Shown piece after piece: positions 22,620 to 33,097 of a DNA stretch of 64,000 nucleotides. Below the pieces are notes generated by a model that was not told the origin of the DNA, searched no databases, and worked only from the letters and a program-made list of their open reading frames with translations. The translations under genes were made by a program, and so were the position numbers. Positions within the stretch are counted from its first letter, which is position 1; each line of letters opens with the position of its first letter. The DNA comes from Heterobasidion occidentale (lineage: Eukaryota > Basidiomycota > Agaricomycetes > Russulales > Bondarzewiaceae): positions 372,001-436,000 of the forward strand of contig JBCAQO010000012.1 of assembly GCA_039111635.1 (NCBI GenBank). Reading direction: 5' to 3'.

Positions 22620-23666
22620 TCAGCGACGTGAGTCCCTCTTTCGCTTCCTCCCTCCCCGTCCCGCGTACCCCCCTCTGCCGGCGGCGGCGGTATGGGCGGC
22701 GACGACGACGATTGCTCACGGCTTGGCTTGGCTTGGCTTGGCATTGCAGCGACGTGGGTGCCTTTTTTCGACGACGGTGAGCCTCGCGAATTCTACCTTG
22801 GCTGGCTGGTGGCTGGCTGGGTCGGGAGAGTGGCGTGCTGACGGGTTCGTGCGCGCAGTGGACGCGATCATCTTCCTCGCGCCGATATCGGCGTTCGACC
22901 AGGTGCTCGCGGAGGACCCTAAAGTGAACCGGCTGGTGCGTGCGCTCTGGCATTCGTTGACCCTGCCCAGTGTGTTGATCATCATCCTCATCGTCATTAT
23001 GTTCTTTGTTTGCGTGGGGGGCGCGCGCGGCAGGAGGACAGCGTGCTGCTGTGGAAGGCGGTGTGCTCGAACCGGCTGCTCGCGCACGTCGACCTGGTGC
23101 TCTTCCTGAATAAGTGCGACCTGCTCGCGCGGAAGCTCGGCGCGGGGACGCGCCTTGCGAAGTACGTGCGCAGCTATGGCGACCGGTCGAACGACGTCGA
23201 TACGGCGAGCAAGTGTGCGTACGCGGCTTTGGTTGTGCTGTGCGTCGGCGGCTGATGTGATGTTGGTGTTGGTGTTGGTGTTGGTTTGGCGGTTTGGCGG
23301 TCTGGCGGGCAGACTTTCGGAGCAAGTTTAGCGCGATCCAGCGCGCGTACTCGCCCGCGCCGCGCAAGTTCTACGGCTTCTGCACGTCCGTCACGGTGCG
23401 TCCCCCCTCTCTCCTCTCTCTGCGCGCACGCGTCCCCCCGTGCTGACGGCGCCGCAGGACACCGCGACGACGGCGGGCATCCTCATCAGCGGTGCGTGGC
23501 TCCCTCTCTCTCGCAGGGATCTCCCTGTCGCGCGGCGCGGCTGACGGGCTTTCACTTTCACTTTTTGTTTTCGAACCTGATTTTCGATACGATACGGTCT
23601 GCGCGCGCGCGCGCAGTGCGCGACATCGTGCTGCGGCAGCACCTGCGGCAGTCGAAGCTCGTGTGA
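19855..23666 (+). CDS. Atypical heterotrimeric G-protein alpha subunit with large insert
   Basis: Exons run 19855-20071, 20462-20482, 20742-21896, 22044-22096, 22181-22302, (22624-22627), 22750-22776, 22859-22935, 23034-23214, 23313-23395, 23458-23491 and 23617-23666. Adding one missing base near 20870 gives exactly 675 codons, twice the usual 350. G boxes: P-loop GQSESGKST across a 21-nt exon; switch I DVLKARLKTIG with the catalytic Arg; switch II DVGGSR, where the catalytic Gln is Ser; NKCD; and TSVT. The helical domain starts normally (FQRLYTPTAFREERVHWRAV) but contains about 300 residues of low complexity (Gly-Tyr, His-Ser, Gln-Glu, Pro, Gly-Ser runs). The N terminus lacks the MGxxxS myristoylation motif, so membrane attachment is unclear. 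The C terminus QHLRQSKLV differs from canonical receptor-coupling tails. This matches a divergent basidiomycete G-alpha class, probably with altered GTPase activity. Confidence 0.85.
20361..20412 (+). repeat. Minisatellite in G-alpha intron 1
   Basis: Five or six imperfect copies of a unit close to ACACTGCAC lie inside the 390-base first intron, which separates the two halves of the P-loop. Short for a regulatory array and probably slippage-derived. Confidence 0.6.
21070..21146 (+). repeat. Coding CACTCG and CAGGAG repeats in G-alpha insert
   Basis: A CACTCG-type hexamer encodes alternating His-Ser, and the following AGGAGC repeat encodes Gln-Glu. About 130 bases upstream (20933-20970) a GGGTAT hexamer encodes Gly-Tyr. 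These three tracts make up much of the insert in the helical domain. Confidence 0.8.
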
Positions 23667-24624
23667 GCGCGGCGCGGCGCGGGCTCCGGCCCTTGGCTGC
23701 GCCGTCGCGCGTACCGCGCACCGCGTTCGGCGTTGGGCGCGCGGCCCCCCCACCTCCGCGGCCCCTCTGAAGGCTTCGTGCACGCCGCCCTGCGTCGTGC
23801 CCGGTGCCGAGGGGCGGCGCGGGGCGGCGCGGGGGGAGGAGGATCGCCTCGAGCGGCGCTGCGGGGCAAGAAGCGCGCGCGTTGGCGTTCGGGCGGGCGT
23901 TGGAAGGGCTCGGGCAGGGCAGGGCAGGGCAGGACCTCCGGGGTTGTCTGTTGCGCGCATGTCGGCGCCGTGCTTGTTTTTTTCTCTTCTTTTGATCGCG
24001 TTCATTTTTGCTTGATTGCTTGATTTGATGGATTGTTCACTTACTTGGTTATGGGTTCTTTTTCACTGTGTCTTTCTTTTTTTTCTTTCTTCAAGTTGAT
24101 ATCGATGATTGCTGTTATGTGGAGCTATGTGGTCTGCCGCACTTTGACACTTTGCATGCACGTACGTATGACGAGTAGTACACGCATCCATTCGCATCTT
24201 TCGCTTCCCGCACTCTATGCCTCCCCCACACGTCGAGCGTCGCGCTTCCCTCGACCTGACATGTACCGCCGCCCGCGACGTTGACCTAGCGCCGCGTCAC
24301 GAGAATGACCACCCTCGCATATGGTTTTTGTGGCTCTGTTCGCCGCGTGCTAAGCGTGCTTGCGGCCTGAGAGCAAGACAGAACGCGAGCGGGACCCCGC
24401 GCGGGGGTGAGGCGTGCGCGGGGTCCGTTCGGGGATGTCGGATGTCGGGTTTGTGGACGAGTGTGGACGAGTCGAGTCGAGTCGAGTCAGTCAGCCATCG
24501 TCCTCGACGTCGATAAGATTGCTCGCTGCAGACGCTTGACACACGCCCACCGACGCATACACCCTCCCTCGCTCAGCCAGCCCCAGCGCTCTCTCATCCC
24601 CACAACCGTCTGTCTCCACCCGCC
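23667..24624. other. Intergenic region before aspartokinase
   Basis: 3' flank of the G-alpha gene followed by the aspartokinase promoter. No gene seen. It holds a GGGCA repeat near 23915-23935, a T-rich stretch (24050-24100) and a GAGTC pentamer repeat at about 24468-24490. Frames here are composition-driven. Confidence 0.45.
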
Positions 24625-27329
24625 ATGAGCACCCTCCCCGCGCCCTCGCCCTCGCCCTCCTTCTCCCCCTCTCCCCCCTCTCCCTCGCCCTCATCGCCCT
24701 CTCCCTCTCCCTCGCCCTCGCCGTCCGGCTCGTCGTCCGCACCGGGCACCCCGCCCCCGCGCACGCCCCCGAACCTGCACCAAAACTCCATCGACCCCGC
24801 CGCCCGCTGGCTCGTGCAGAAGTACGGCGGCACCAGCGTCGGCAAGTTCGCGGCCACCATCGCCGCGCACATCGTCCCGTGCGTGTCCCCCCTTCCGCCT
24901 TCGCCTTCGCCTCCCTCCCCCTCCCTCTCCCTCTCCACCCACCTCGACCGCGCTGCACCGCGCTGACACGCGCCGCGCAGGGACTACCTCGACCAGCACA
25001 AAGTCGCCATCGTGTGCTCCGCCCGCTCCGGCTCCACCAAGGCCCTCGGCACCACGAACCTCCTCCTCCGCGCAGCCGCCGAGGCCCTCCACCGCCCCTC
25101 CTCCTCCGCCTCCACTTCGGACTCGGCGGCGCCCGCATCGGGCTCCGCGTCGGGCACAGCGACGCCCTTCGTCCACGTCCACGGCTCCTCCTCCGCACAG
25201 TCCCCCATCTCGCCGTCCTCCCGCGCAGCCTCCCCCGCGCCCGCCTCGTCGCTCTCGTCCTCCCTCGTGTTCACGCCCCTCGGCGCACCCGACGCCGCAC
25301 AGCGGCACCAGCCGCCGCCGTTCAGCGCGACCGTGGACGTCATCCGCGCGGAGCACATCGCGGCCGCCCAGTCGGCGGTGCGCGACCCCGCTCTGCGCGC
25401 GGAGCTCGAGGCTGAGATCACGCGCGACTGTGATGGCTTGCGCGCGTTTCTGTACGCGACGCAGGTGCGTCCGCCCCTCCCCCCCCTCCCCCTTTTCCTT
25501 CTCCCTTTCCCTCGCTCCTCTCATCCTGCTCGTACTGAATCGCGCGCTCGCGCCGCTAGGTCATCGACGAGATATCGCCGCGCTCGCGCGATAGCATCGT
25601 CGGCTTTGGCGAGAAGCTCGGCTGCAAGCTCGTCGTCGCCGCCCTCCGCGACCAGGTAACGCCCCCCCCCCCCCCTCCCCCTCCCTCCTCCCCCTCTCTT
25701 TCCCTCTCCCTCTGACCATTCGCCCGTTCTCCTTTCCAACCACCCGAACCCTCTCGCCGCCAGGGCATCGACGCCGAGTTCGTCTCGCTCGAGAACGTCG
25801 TCCCCGCCGCCGCGCACGACGACGCGGACGCGGACGCGCTCGGCGCGCTCGGACAGGGGTTCTACGACGCCGTCGCGGAGGCGATCGCGCAGCGCGTCCT
25901 CCAGTGCGGTCCGCGCGTGCCCGTCGTCACCGGTGCGTCCCCCCGCGCCCGCGCACGCGTCAACCCACGCTGACTTTGTGCCCGCCCGCCCGCGCGTTCG
26001 CCCACTCAACTCACCCACCCACACCCATCCACATATCCGCCCGCCCGCAGGCTTCTTCGGCCCCGTCCCGGGCTCGCTCCTGCGGCAGGTCGGGCGCGGG
26101 TACACGGACCTCGCCGCGGCGCTGCTCGCTGCGGGGCTCGGCGCGGCAGAGCTGCAGATCTGGAAGGAGGTCGACGGGATCTTCACCGCGGACCCGCGCA
26201 AGGTGCCGACCGCGCGCCTGATCCCGCTCATCTCGCCCGAGGAGGCGGCCGAGCTGACGTATTATGGGAGCGAGGTCGTGCATCCGTTTACGATGGAGCA
26301 GGTGCGTGCGGCGGTCGCGTGGCGCGGCGTGGCGTGGCGTGGCGTGGGCGGAGGCGTTCTTATGGACTCGCGCGTCGTAGGTCATCCGGCGTAAGATCCC
26401 GATTCGCATCAAGAACGTCGAGAATCCAAAGGGCGGCGGCACCGTTATCCACCCCGACCCAGACCTCGACCTCGACGCCGTCCCCGACTTCCTCTCCGGC
26501 CCCTCCGCCTCCTCCGCCTCCAGCACCCCGTCCTCCCCGTCCCTCCCCAGCGCGCTCTCCCCGCTCCTCACCAACGGCGGCTTTCCCGGCGGCGGGGGTG
26601 CGTCGCGCAAGTTCCCGACGGCGGTGACGATCAAGGAGCGCATGGTCGTGCTCAACGTCAACTCGAACCGCAAGAGCGTCTCGCACGGCTTCCTCGCGCG
26701 CATCTTCGGCGCGCTCGACCGCTTCGGCGTCGTCGTCGACCTCATCAGCACGAGCGAGGTGCACGTCAGCATGGCGATCGAGGACGTCCTCGACCGCAAG
26801 GCGCTCGCGCGCGTCGTGCGCGAGCTCGAAAAGTCCGGCTCCGTGCGTCGCCCGTCGCCCTCCCTCACTCTCACACGCGCACTCACTCACACACTCACAC
26901 ACGCACTCACACTCACACTCACTCTCACGCGCTCTTGCCCTTCGTTTCTGCCGCTGCCGCTCACGCTCCCGCCCTCGCGCTCGCGCGCGCGCGCAGGTCT
27001 CCGTGCACCGCGACATGGCGATCCTCTCGCTCGTCGGCAAGCAGATGCGCCACCTCGTCGGCATCGCGGGCCGCATGTTCACCACGCTCGGCGGCGGGAA
27101 CGTCAACGTCGAGATGATCTCCCAGGGCGCGAACGAGATCAACATCTCGTGCGTCATCGACGGCCGCGACGCCGTCAAGGCCCTCAACCTTATCCACCAG
27201 AGCTGCCTCCAGATCAAGCCCGAGGGGCCCCAGGGCCGCGGTGCGCGCTCCCCGCCGTCGAGCTGCATCGCTAGCTGATCGACTGACCTGCTTTGTTTTG
27301 TCTTTCCAGTAGGCCCGTGGTTGTTCTAG
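24625..27329 (+). CDS. HOM3: Aspartate kinase
   Basis: Catalyses ATP-dependent phosphorylation of aspartate, the first step to threonine, methionine and isoleucine. Eight exons (24625-24878, 24981-25464, 25560-25655, 25764-25932, 26051-26301, 26381-26842, 26997-27240, 27310-27329) sum to exactly 660 codons, 659 residues. Motifs: VQKYGGTSVGKF near residue 70, VCSARSGSTKALGTTNLLL, the substrate loop GRGYTDLAAALLAAGLGA, WKEVDGIFTADPRKVP, and LTYYGSEVVHPFTMEQ. Two ACT domains follow (VTIKERMVVLNVNSN; LSLVGKQMRHLVGIAGRMF) that bind threonine for feedback control in yeast Hom3. Odd: the first 45 residues are almost only Ser and Pro, and a 100-residue Ser/Ala/Pro insert sits after LLLRAAAEAL. The frame is intact throughout. 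Confidence 0.95.
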
Positions 27330-27604
27330 GGCCGTCGGCCGTCACACATCTATTTCGGAGGAGCGTTTATTTCATGTCTCCACTTTGGTTCATCGGGGAT
27401 CGGTGTATGGGGTATAGCCAAAAAAAGATGTACTGTAGTGTACACAAAAGCAACGCCAGAGAAGCACAAAACATAGAGAAGCACAAAGCATAGAGAAGCA
27501 CACGGCATAGTAAGTATTCGAGTCTTGGTAAGAAGTGTATACCTGGACGTACTGGGAAGTTGATTCGGTGATGATGCGAGACGATGGGAAAGAATCGACA
27601 TACG

Positions 27605-30600
27605 TCAAGAATCGACCGTCATGTGGAGAATGAGCACTCGTCCGTTCTTGGCTCCTACAGCAATTGTGTCTCGATGGATTCTGATAACAATTTCTCCGGA
27701 TTGCGGCAAATGACAGACTCTCCTTGTCCTGCCATCCTTATGGAACATGACCCAGTCATCTTCTCCCACATAGTAATTGGTCAACTGGATATCCGTTGGT
27801 TCGATGAAGATACCCCGGTTGCAGTAGACCTGGCGTGGGTCGTTTGGCGAGAACGTCAGTGACTCCGGGGGGCCCGGGCAGAGAACCCTCTTCACAATGT
27901 CTCCGGTTGTAGTTTTTACCACATAAACCACATAAAGACCCTCATCACCGCGGCATCCTACAGCAATGTGCTCAGATCCATCTTTAGTAAATTCGAGGCC
28001 GCATATGCGAACAGTATCGGGCCTGATCCAGTATTTGGTGTGATGTACCCAGTCGTCCGTCGTCTCAACTTTAAGGTCCCAAAGGTGGAGAACTGTGTCC
28101 GCCGCAGTTGCGATAATGTCATCGGTAGACCATGCGATGGGACTGACTGTATTGTCATTGGGAGGGTATTCTCCTTTCCACTCGAGAATGCGGTAAGACT
28201 TCGGTTTCGCCAAGTCGTACACTTCACCTGGCCCATGCTCTGTCCCTAAAACTACCTGAGAACCATCTGGAGAAAATGCAGCGCTGTATATGCCTTGCCC
28301 TGGTTTGAATGAAATGTCAAGTGCTTTTCCCATTTGGTCCCCGAGTTTGTAGTATGCGTGGCCTTGCGGTATATCATGGCGGTACTGCTTTGTGAGCCAG
28401 ATAGCAGAAAATTGCTGTCAGGTGAGAAAACCAACGCAAGGACCCAGCTGCTATGATCGTGCAAGACCGTGTTGGAACCGTCTTGACAATCCCACACAAC
28501 CGTCTGCATATCGTATCCTCCTGAGGCTATGCTGTTGCCGTCGGGAGAGAACGCCATGGTCCATATGCCAGAGCCGGAGATATGAGGGCTTTCCAAGACA
28601 GCCTGTTTCCCACTAGCATCCCAGACCATCAACCGCTGGTCCCGGTCATGACCGGATCCAGATACGAGCCGACTGCCATCGGGAGCGAAGGCGAGGAGAT
28701 CGACACGTTCTGCGTGCCCTTCGTAGATTGCCAACATTTCCCCCGATGTAGTGTCCCACACTCTAATGTTTGGGTCATCGCAATCGCTCACCAGCTTGGA
28801 AGATCTATACCCAACTGCGATCTTGCCTCCATCAGGTGAGAATGCTAGACAATTAGGCTTGCCAGGTGTAGGATAGCGGCGTTCGCGCCATTGAGTAGGA
28901 GACGACAATGATAGGCGCCGTTGCAAAAGGCCTTTGGACAGTTGATCAGTGCTGTATATGTTAACACATGAACCCCAGGAGGTTATACAGGCCAAAGCGT
29001 GGCCGTTTGGAGACCAAGCAATGTCTCTGTACTCCTGGAAACGATCAATAGCCAGGGTAGTTCGAACGACCTCATCGCTACGAAGCCTGTGAATCGTCAG
29101 CGAGCCATCTGAGTCGAGAGTGGCTATCCAGGAATTGTCTGGCGAGAAGGCCACTTGATTATAAAAGGGTTTTTCACTTGTGTGAGTGGACGAGTCAGAT
29201 TGACGGCCCCCCGTCTTGGTAGCCATCTTCTCCTATCCCAGTCTCCGCTGCATCACTTGCGCCGGTTTCCGTGACAATTATGTCAACGTCGCTGATGTTG
29301 GCATGTCGAGATACAGCGTGCGATTCTGAGGCTATGCGCTCGTTGTACGTCCATATGAGTGGTGATTCCAATTGTGCGCATAGACGTATGCTCACGCAAC
29401 TGTGGTCGTCGGTTAGTGCAGCGTATGTCTGGTCGGCAGAGAACACAATGGATGAGATTCGGTGACCCAACGCTTCCTCTTCAAGGGTCCCAAGTTTCAG
29501 GTCCCATCTACGGATGATACCGTCCTCAGAGATAGATTGAAGCTGGTCATAGGGGAGAAACAAAACAGACAAGATCTTCGCTTCATGACCTTTGGCAGCA
29601 AACTTGTTGATGAGAGCCCTAGTCAAAAGATTATAGACTATCAGAACTCCGCCACCGGTCCCACAGACGACAAGAGTCGAGTCGGATGAGAGGCCAATGC
29701 AGCTGATTTCCGGAACCGACATCGATCTCAGGTGAGCATCCCACGACGCTGCAACTCCGCTCAAAGCTTGCACCTCTCTAATTACTTCATCCTGATAAGT
29801 CAGGCGGATGATGGACTGACTTGGTGCGAAGGGAAGCGCCGAGGTGTAGATCTCCAGCGCGGAGCTGTCAATGACGTCGTATAAGTTGACAACCAAGCGT
29901 TCAGCTTCGCTGAGAAGCGTTAATATTGACGGAACTGCAGCATTATCCGGTGAATTATTCATGAGAAAAGGAGTCAGAAAGTGTGCACAACATATGTGCT
30001 ATATTGTCACTTACTGATATGACTTGCCTCGCTTTCACAAGCGAGGGTACAGCTGTTTCAAGGCTGTTGACGATACTGAGAACCTCGATCCAGCGCAGGA
30101 GACGATTGTGGGCGAAGTCCTGTAATTCTTCGATAAGGCTACCCATTTGGCCCTGGTCCGATGCTGCTAAATGATCTGCCCAATAGTGGCATGCATATTC
30201 GAGTGATTCGTGAACAATCCTTCTGCGACGAGAATCCAAGTCGGAAATTTCGACGTGCAGTAGATGCCAAGGCAAGTCGCAGACATTCGATTCGTTAAAG
30301 AAGCGGATATCAATCGGAGACACCGCCTGCAAATTTCAGCATGGTGGTCCAGAGGGCTGATATAGAATTCCGGGGAGACTCTGCCCCGAGTCGTGACATA
30401 TTCCCGAAAGGACTCGTGAAATGTACGGACTGGCACTGATTCCTCATCGGGAACCATGATAACAGAACGCATGTGTGTTAGATAATTTTCACGGCCTTAG
30501 GCTGCATGGTGAGTAACGTCGCCAGGCCACGCGTGGAGAGGGGTTCGAATAGGAGCATAATGGTGCCTACAACGAGTTGAACTATCTCGACCATCTGTTT

Positions 30601-32305
30601 CTTGCTATCTTCGCCTCGAAAGGCTTTTTGCCAGATGGTCAAATACAAACTATCGATTTCCCCTCCTTGGATCTCGCTGCTTGATGGAGACGTCATGGTT
30701 TTCATCCGTTCTTCGGGGTCGTCGTACGAGGCATTTGTCATGCTGATATATTGGCAGGCTGTCTGAGCAAAAATGAAAGATAAATGCGACTTTTTGACCA
30801 GGGTTTCGACATCGGCATCTGTTGGAAAAGACGCAGACAAGCGAAATTCTTGAGCGGTCTGCGAAAGACGGTGGCGTATGAACCTTCGGATATCGCCCTG
30901 GACAACTCTCTCCTCGAGATCTTCATGTAGAACCATGGCCGTCCAAGCCGAACGCACATCTGGACGATTGAATTGGCGAACTATGCGGAGTTCAGGGCGG
31001 CTCGTCACGAAGAACTTCAAGGAAAGTAGTCCAAGCTCATTGCTGTGGGCAAGTAAAACACGAATGACGGCGCTATTGCCGCAATCGTCGTCCTCTAGCT
31101 CGTCTAGGGCGTCTATGATCACAACGTAGGAGTGCCTCAATCTTTTGCCTTGTAGTGGTTTGAGGATGAGCGTCGAGAACTGCTTATCGGGCAGCCAACC
31201 AACTACAGTAGATGATTCCTCTTGTAGAACCCTTATGAGAGGACTACGATATTCCGGTATGCTGTAGAATAGCTGGTGCGCAATGGTAGGAAATATGTTT
31301 TTGATCGATCGAGTGCTTGCCTGGTCGCGGGAGCAAAAGTAGGTGGCACCAAGTTGCTCGTCGGACTTAGCAATGTTGTGCAAGCTTCTTGCGATGGAAG
31401 ATTTTCCCGCGCCAGCCATTCCATCAACCCAGAAGATGGGCCGAACCTGCTCATCTTTGAGCCACGAGTCCAATCTATTCATCACCTCGACACGAGTTCC
31501 TTCCAGACACGGCGTTTTCAACAAACTCTCGCTATAGAGAGCGTCAAGAACATGGTGCAGCTTTGTCAGCACTTGCAAGTCGGCTGAGATGGGCCATATT
31601 CAGCGCAGGTTATCAAAATATAAGAGATATCTTACAGAGTCCCTGTAAGGTAGACCATAATTGATAAACATTTACCGCAGGCATGCAATCGTAAGTAAGC
31701 AACCTACTTTGAGTAAGTGATGATCTATTTGAAGAACCTGCAGCTTGTATGTCACGATGATATTGCGAATTTCTCCAATGTGACGGTCGAGTTGTGTCCT
31801 GTTCTCATCGCTATCCCTGAGTCGACTAAGCTTGCCTTGATCTCTCATCTTGCTTAGCTCAACTGTTAACTCCTTCAGTTTGCTGCGAGAAACTAGTTCA
31901 GATTATGAATCGACGGCAGGAATATGTTTACATACTCTTGAACGTCCTGTCTCCGCTTTGCCTCCGACTCATCACCACTCGCTGGCATCTGAAATCGCTC
32001 TTGTAGATACTGAAGTCTCGAGATGGTGGTACCAACGATTTCCTTGTTTTCTTGTGCTTGCTTTGGTACAAAGTCAGAGAGAGCCACGCAAATAATAAGT
32101 TAAATAAGCTGAGACATACATCAACAACTTTCAGAATCTCTAAGAGAACAGCGATAACAGATTTCGCTGGAGGAAAAGCATCCACTACTTCCTTTGCAAT
32201 CCCAAGAGACAGCTTGATACAGTTATAGATTTTACGGACCGTATTTTCACGTCCTATCGTGTCGGCAAGTCTCGGGCGAGCGCGCGCATAGGAAATGCAT
32301 GGCAT
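27605..32305 (-). pseudogene. NACHT-WD40 NLR-like STAND ATPase, frame-interrupted
   Basis: Order from the N terminus (right to left): a helical N-terminal region over several exons (ATG near 32305; KEVVDAFPPAKSVIAVLLEI, NKEIVGTTISRLQYLQERF, NRTQLDRHIGEIRNII); a NACHT ATPase with Walker A GMAGAGKSS, Walker B VVIIDALDEL and the TSRPE sensor; a post-NACHT helical part with RTFHESFREYV; then WD40 repeats (FSPDG, VWD, SGS units) to the stop at 27605. Fungal NLRs of this design act as non-self or damage sensors that oligomerise on ligand binding. Four single-base frame breaks are seen: about 30488-30494 (missing G), 30303-30311 (missing C), 29207-29212 (C6 run, one extra) and 28368-28376 (one missing). 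Similar breaks affect housekeeping genes here, so this may be a live gene with sequence errors. NLRs also often decay genuinely. The N-terminal effector type is unknown. Confidence 0.7.
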
Positions 32306-33097
32306 GGGAGGAACAAGTGGTGTCGAATGGTTGCGGCAGATGTTCAAGGGATACTTGGGTACGAGCTTGGAGGGGCTGCTGCTGTTGAGGGATCAAAGAT
32401 TTTGTGGTAAGCACACGAAGTCAGGGACTTCGCATCTTTGTTCTGCGCTCAGAATGGGCATTGATTTTACCTCGAGAGGGCCAGCATGACAGCTGAGCGC
32501 TGAAGCGGTGATGGTTTGTTGGACGGAAACGGTGTTCCGAAATCCTAGAATAGTAGTGCCGAAGCCTGAATTAGCAACATCAACGTCCAGATACCGATTT
32601 CCTCGATTGTTTTTTCAATGCGGCGCTCCAAAAGCCCGAGGTTCCCAGTATGACATGGTCAGAGAGCAGGAGCGTATGGCAACACATGAAGATCATTTCA
32701 CGGATCGCAGAACAAGTCGGCCAAATATGTTCCGTGCGCGTTTCAGATCATTCCCACGCACATGCTAAACGTGGCCATAGCTGACTTTGATGGTTGTCTA
32801 CATGAACGAAGGCATGACCCCGTCGCTAAGGGCAGGTAGCAAAGAACTAGAAGGCGCAATGTATGCAGGTACGAGGTGCAGCCTGAGTTGTTCGGGGGCC
32901 AGTCACTGGAGTCTAAACACAGACAATGCGATATCATCGCCGCAGATTACCTTGTTGTAGATTATACATCAAAGGGAATGTGATAGTTAACCAACATAAT
33001 CGATACTTGCGCGCTTCTCGTAGCATGTAAAAGGTCAGATTAAATGTGCACACAATCGCGGAAGGCAGCATCGCAAATATTTCTGCATTACCTTGCA
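32306..33097. other. Spacer between NLR 5' end and aminopeptidase 3' end
   Basis: No supported gene. It should contain the NLR promoter near 32310-32500. The NLR frame is open a little beyond 32305, so an extra 5' exon could lie here. Confidence 0.4.

Noticed and set aside
22492..23367. 290-codon minus-strand frame opposite the G-alpha gene
   Set aside because: It overlaps verified G-alpha exons with correct splice sites; composition-driven.
28252..29962. WD40 frames as separate genes
   Set aside because: Adjacent frames overlap by single-base shifts and together continue one NLR protein; no promoters or starts between them.
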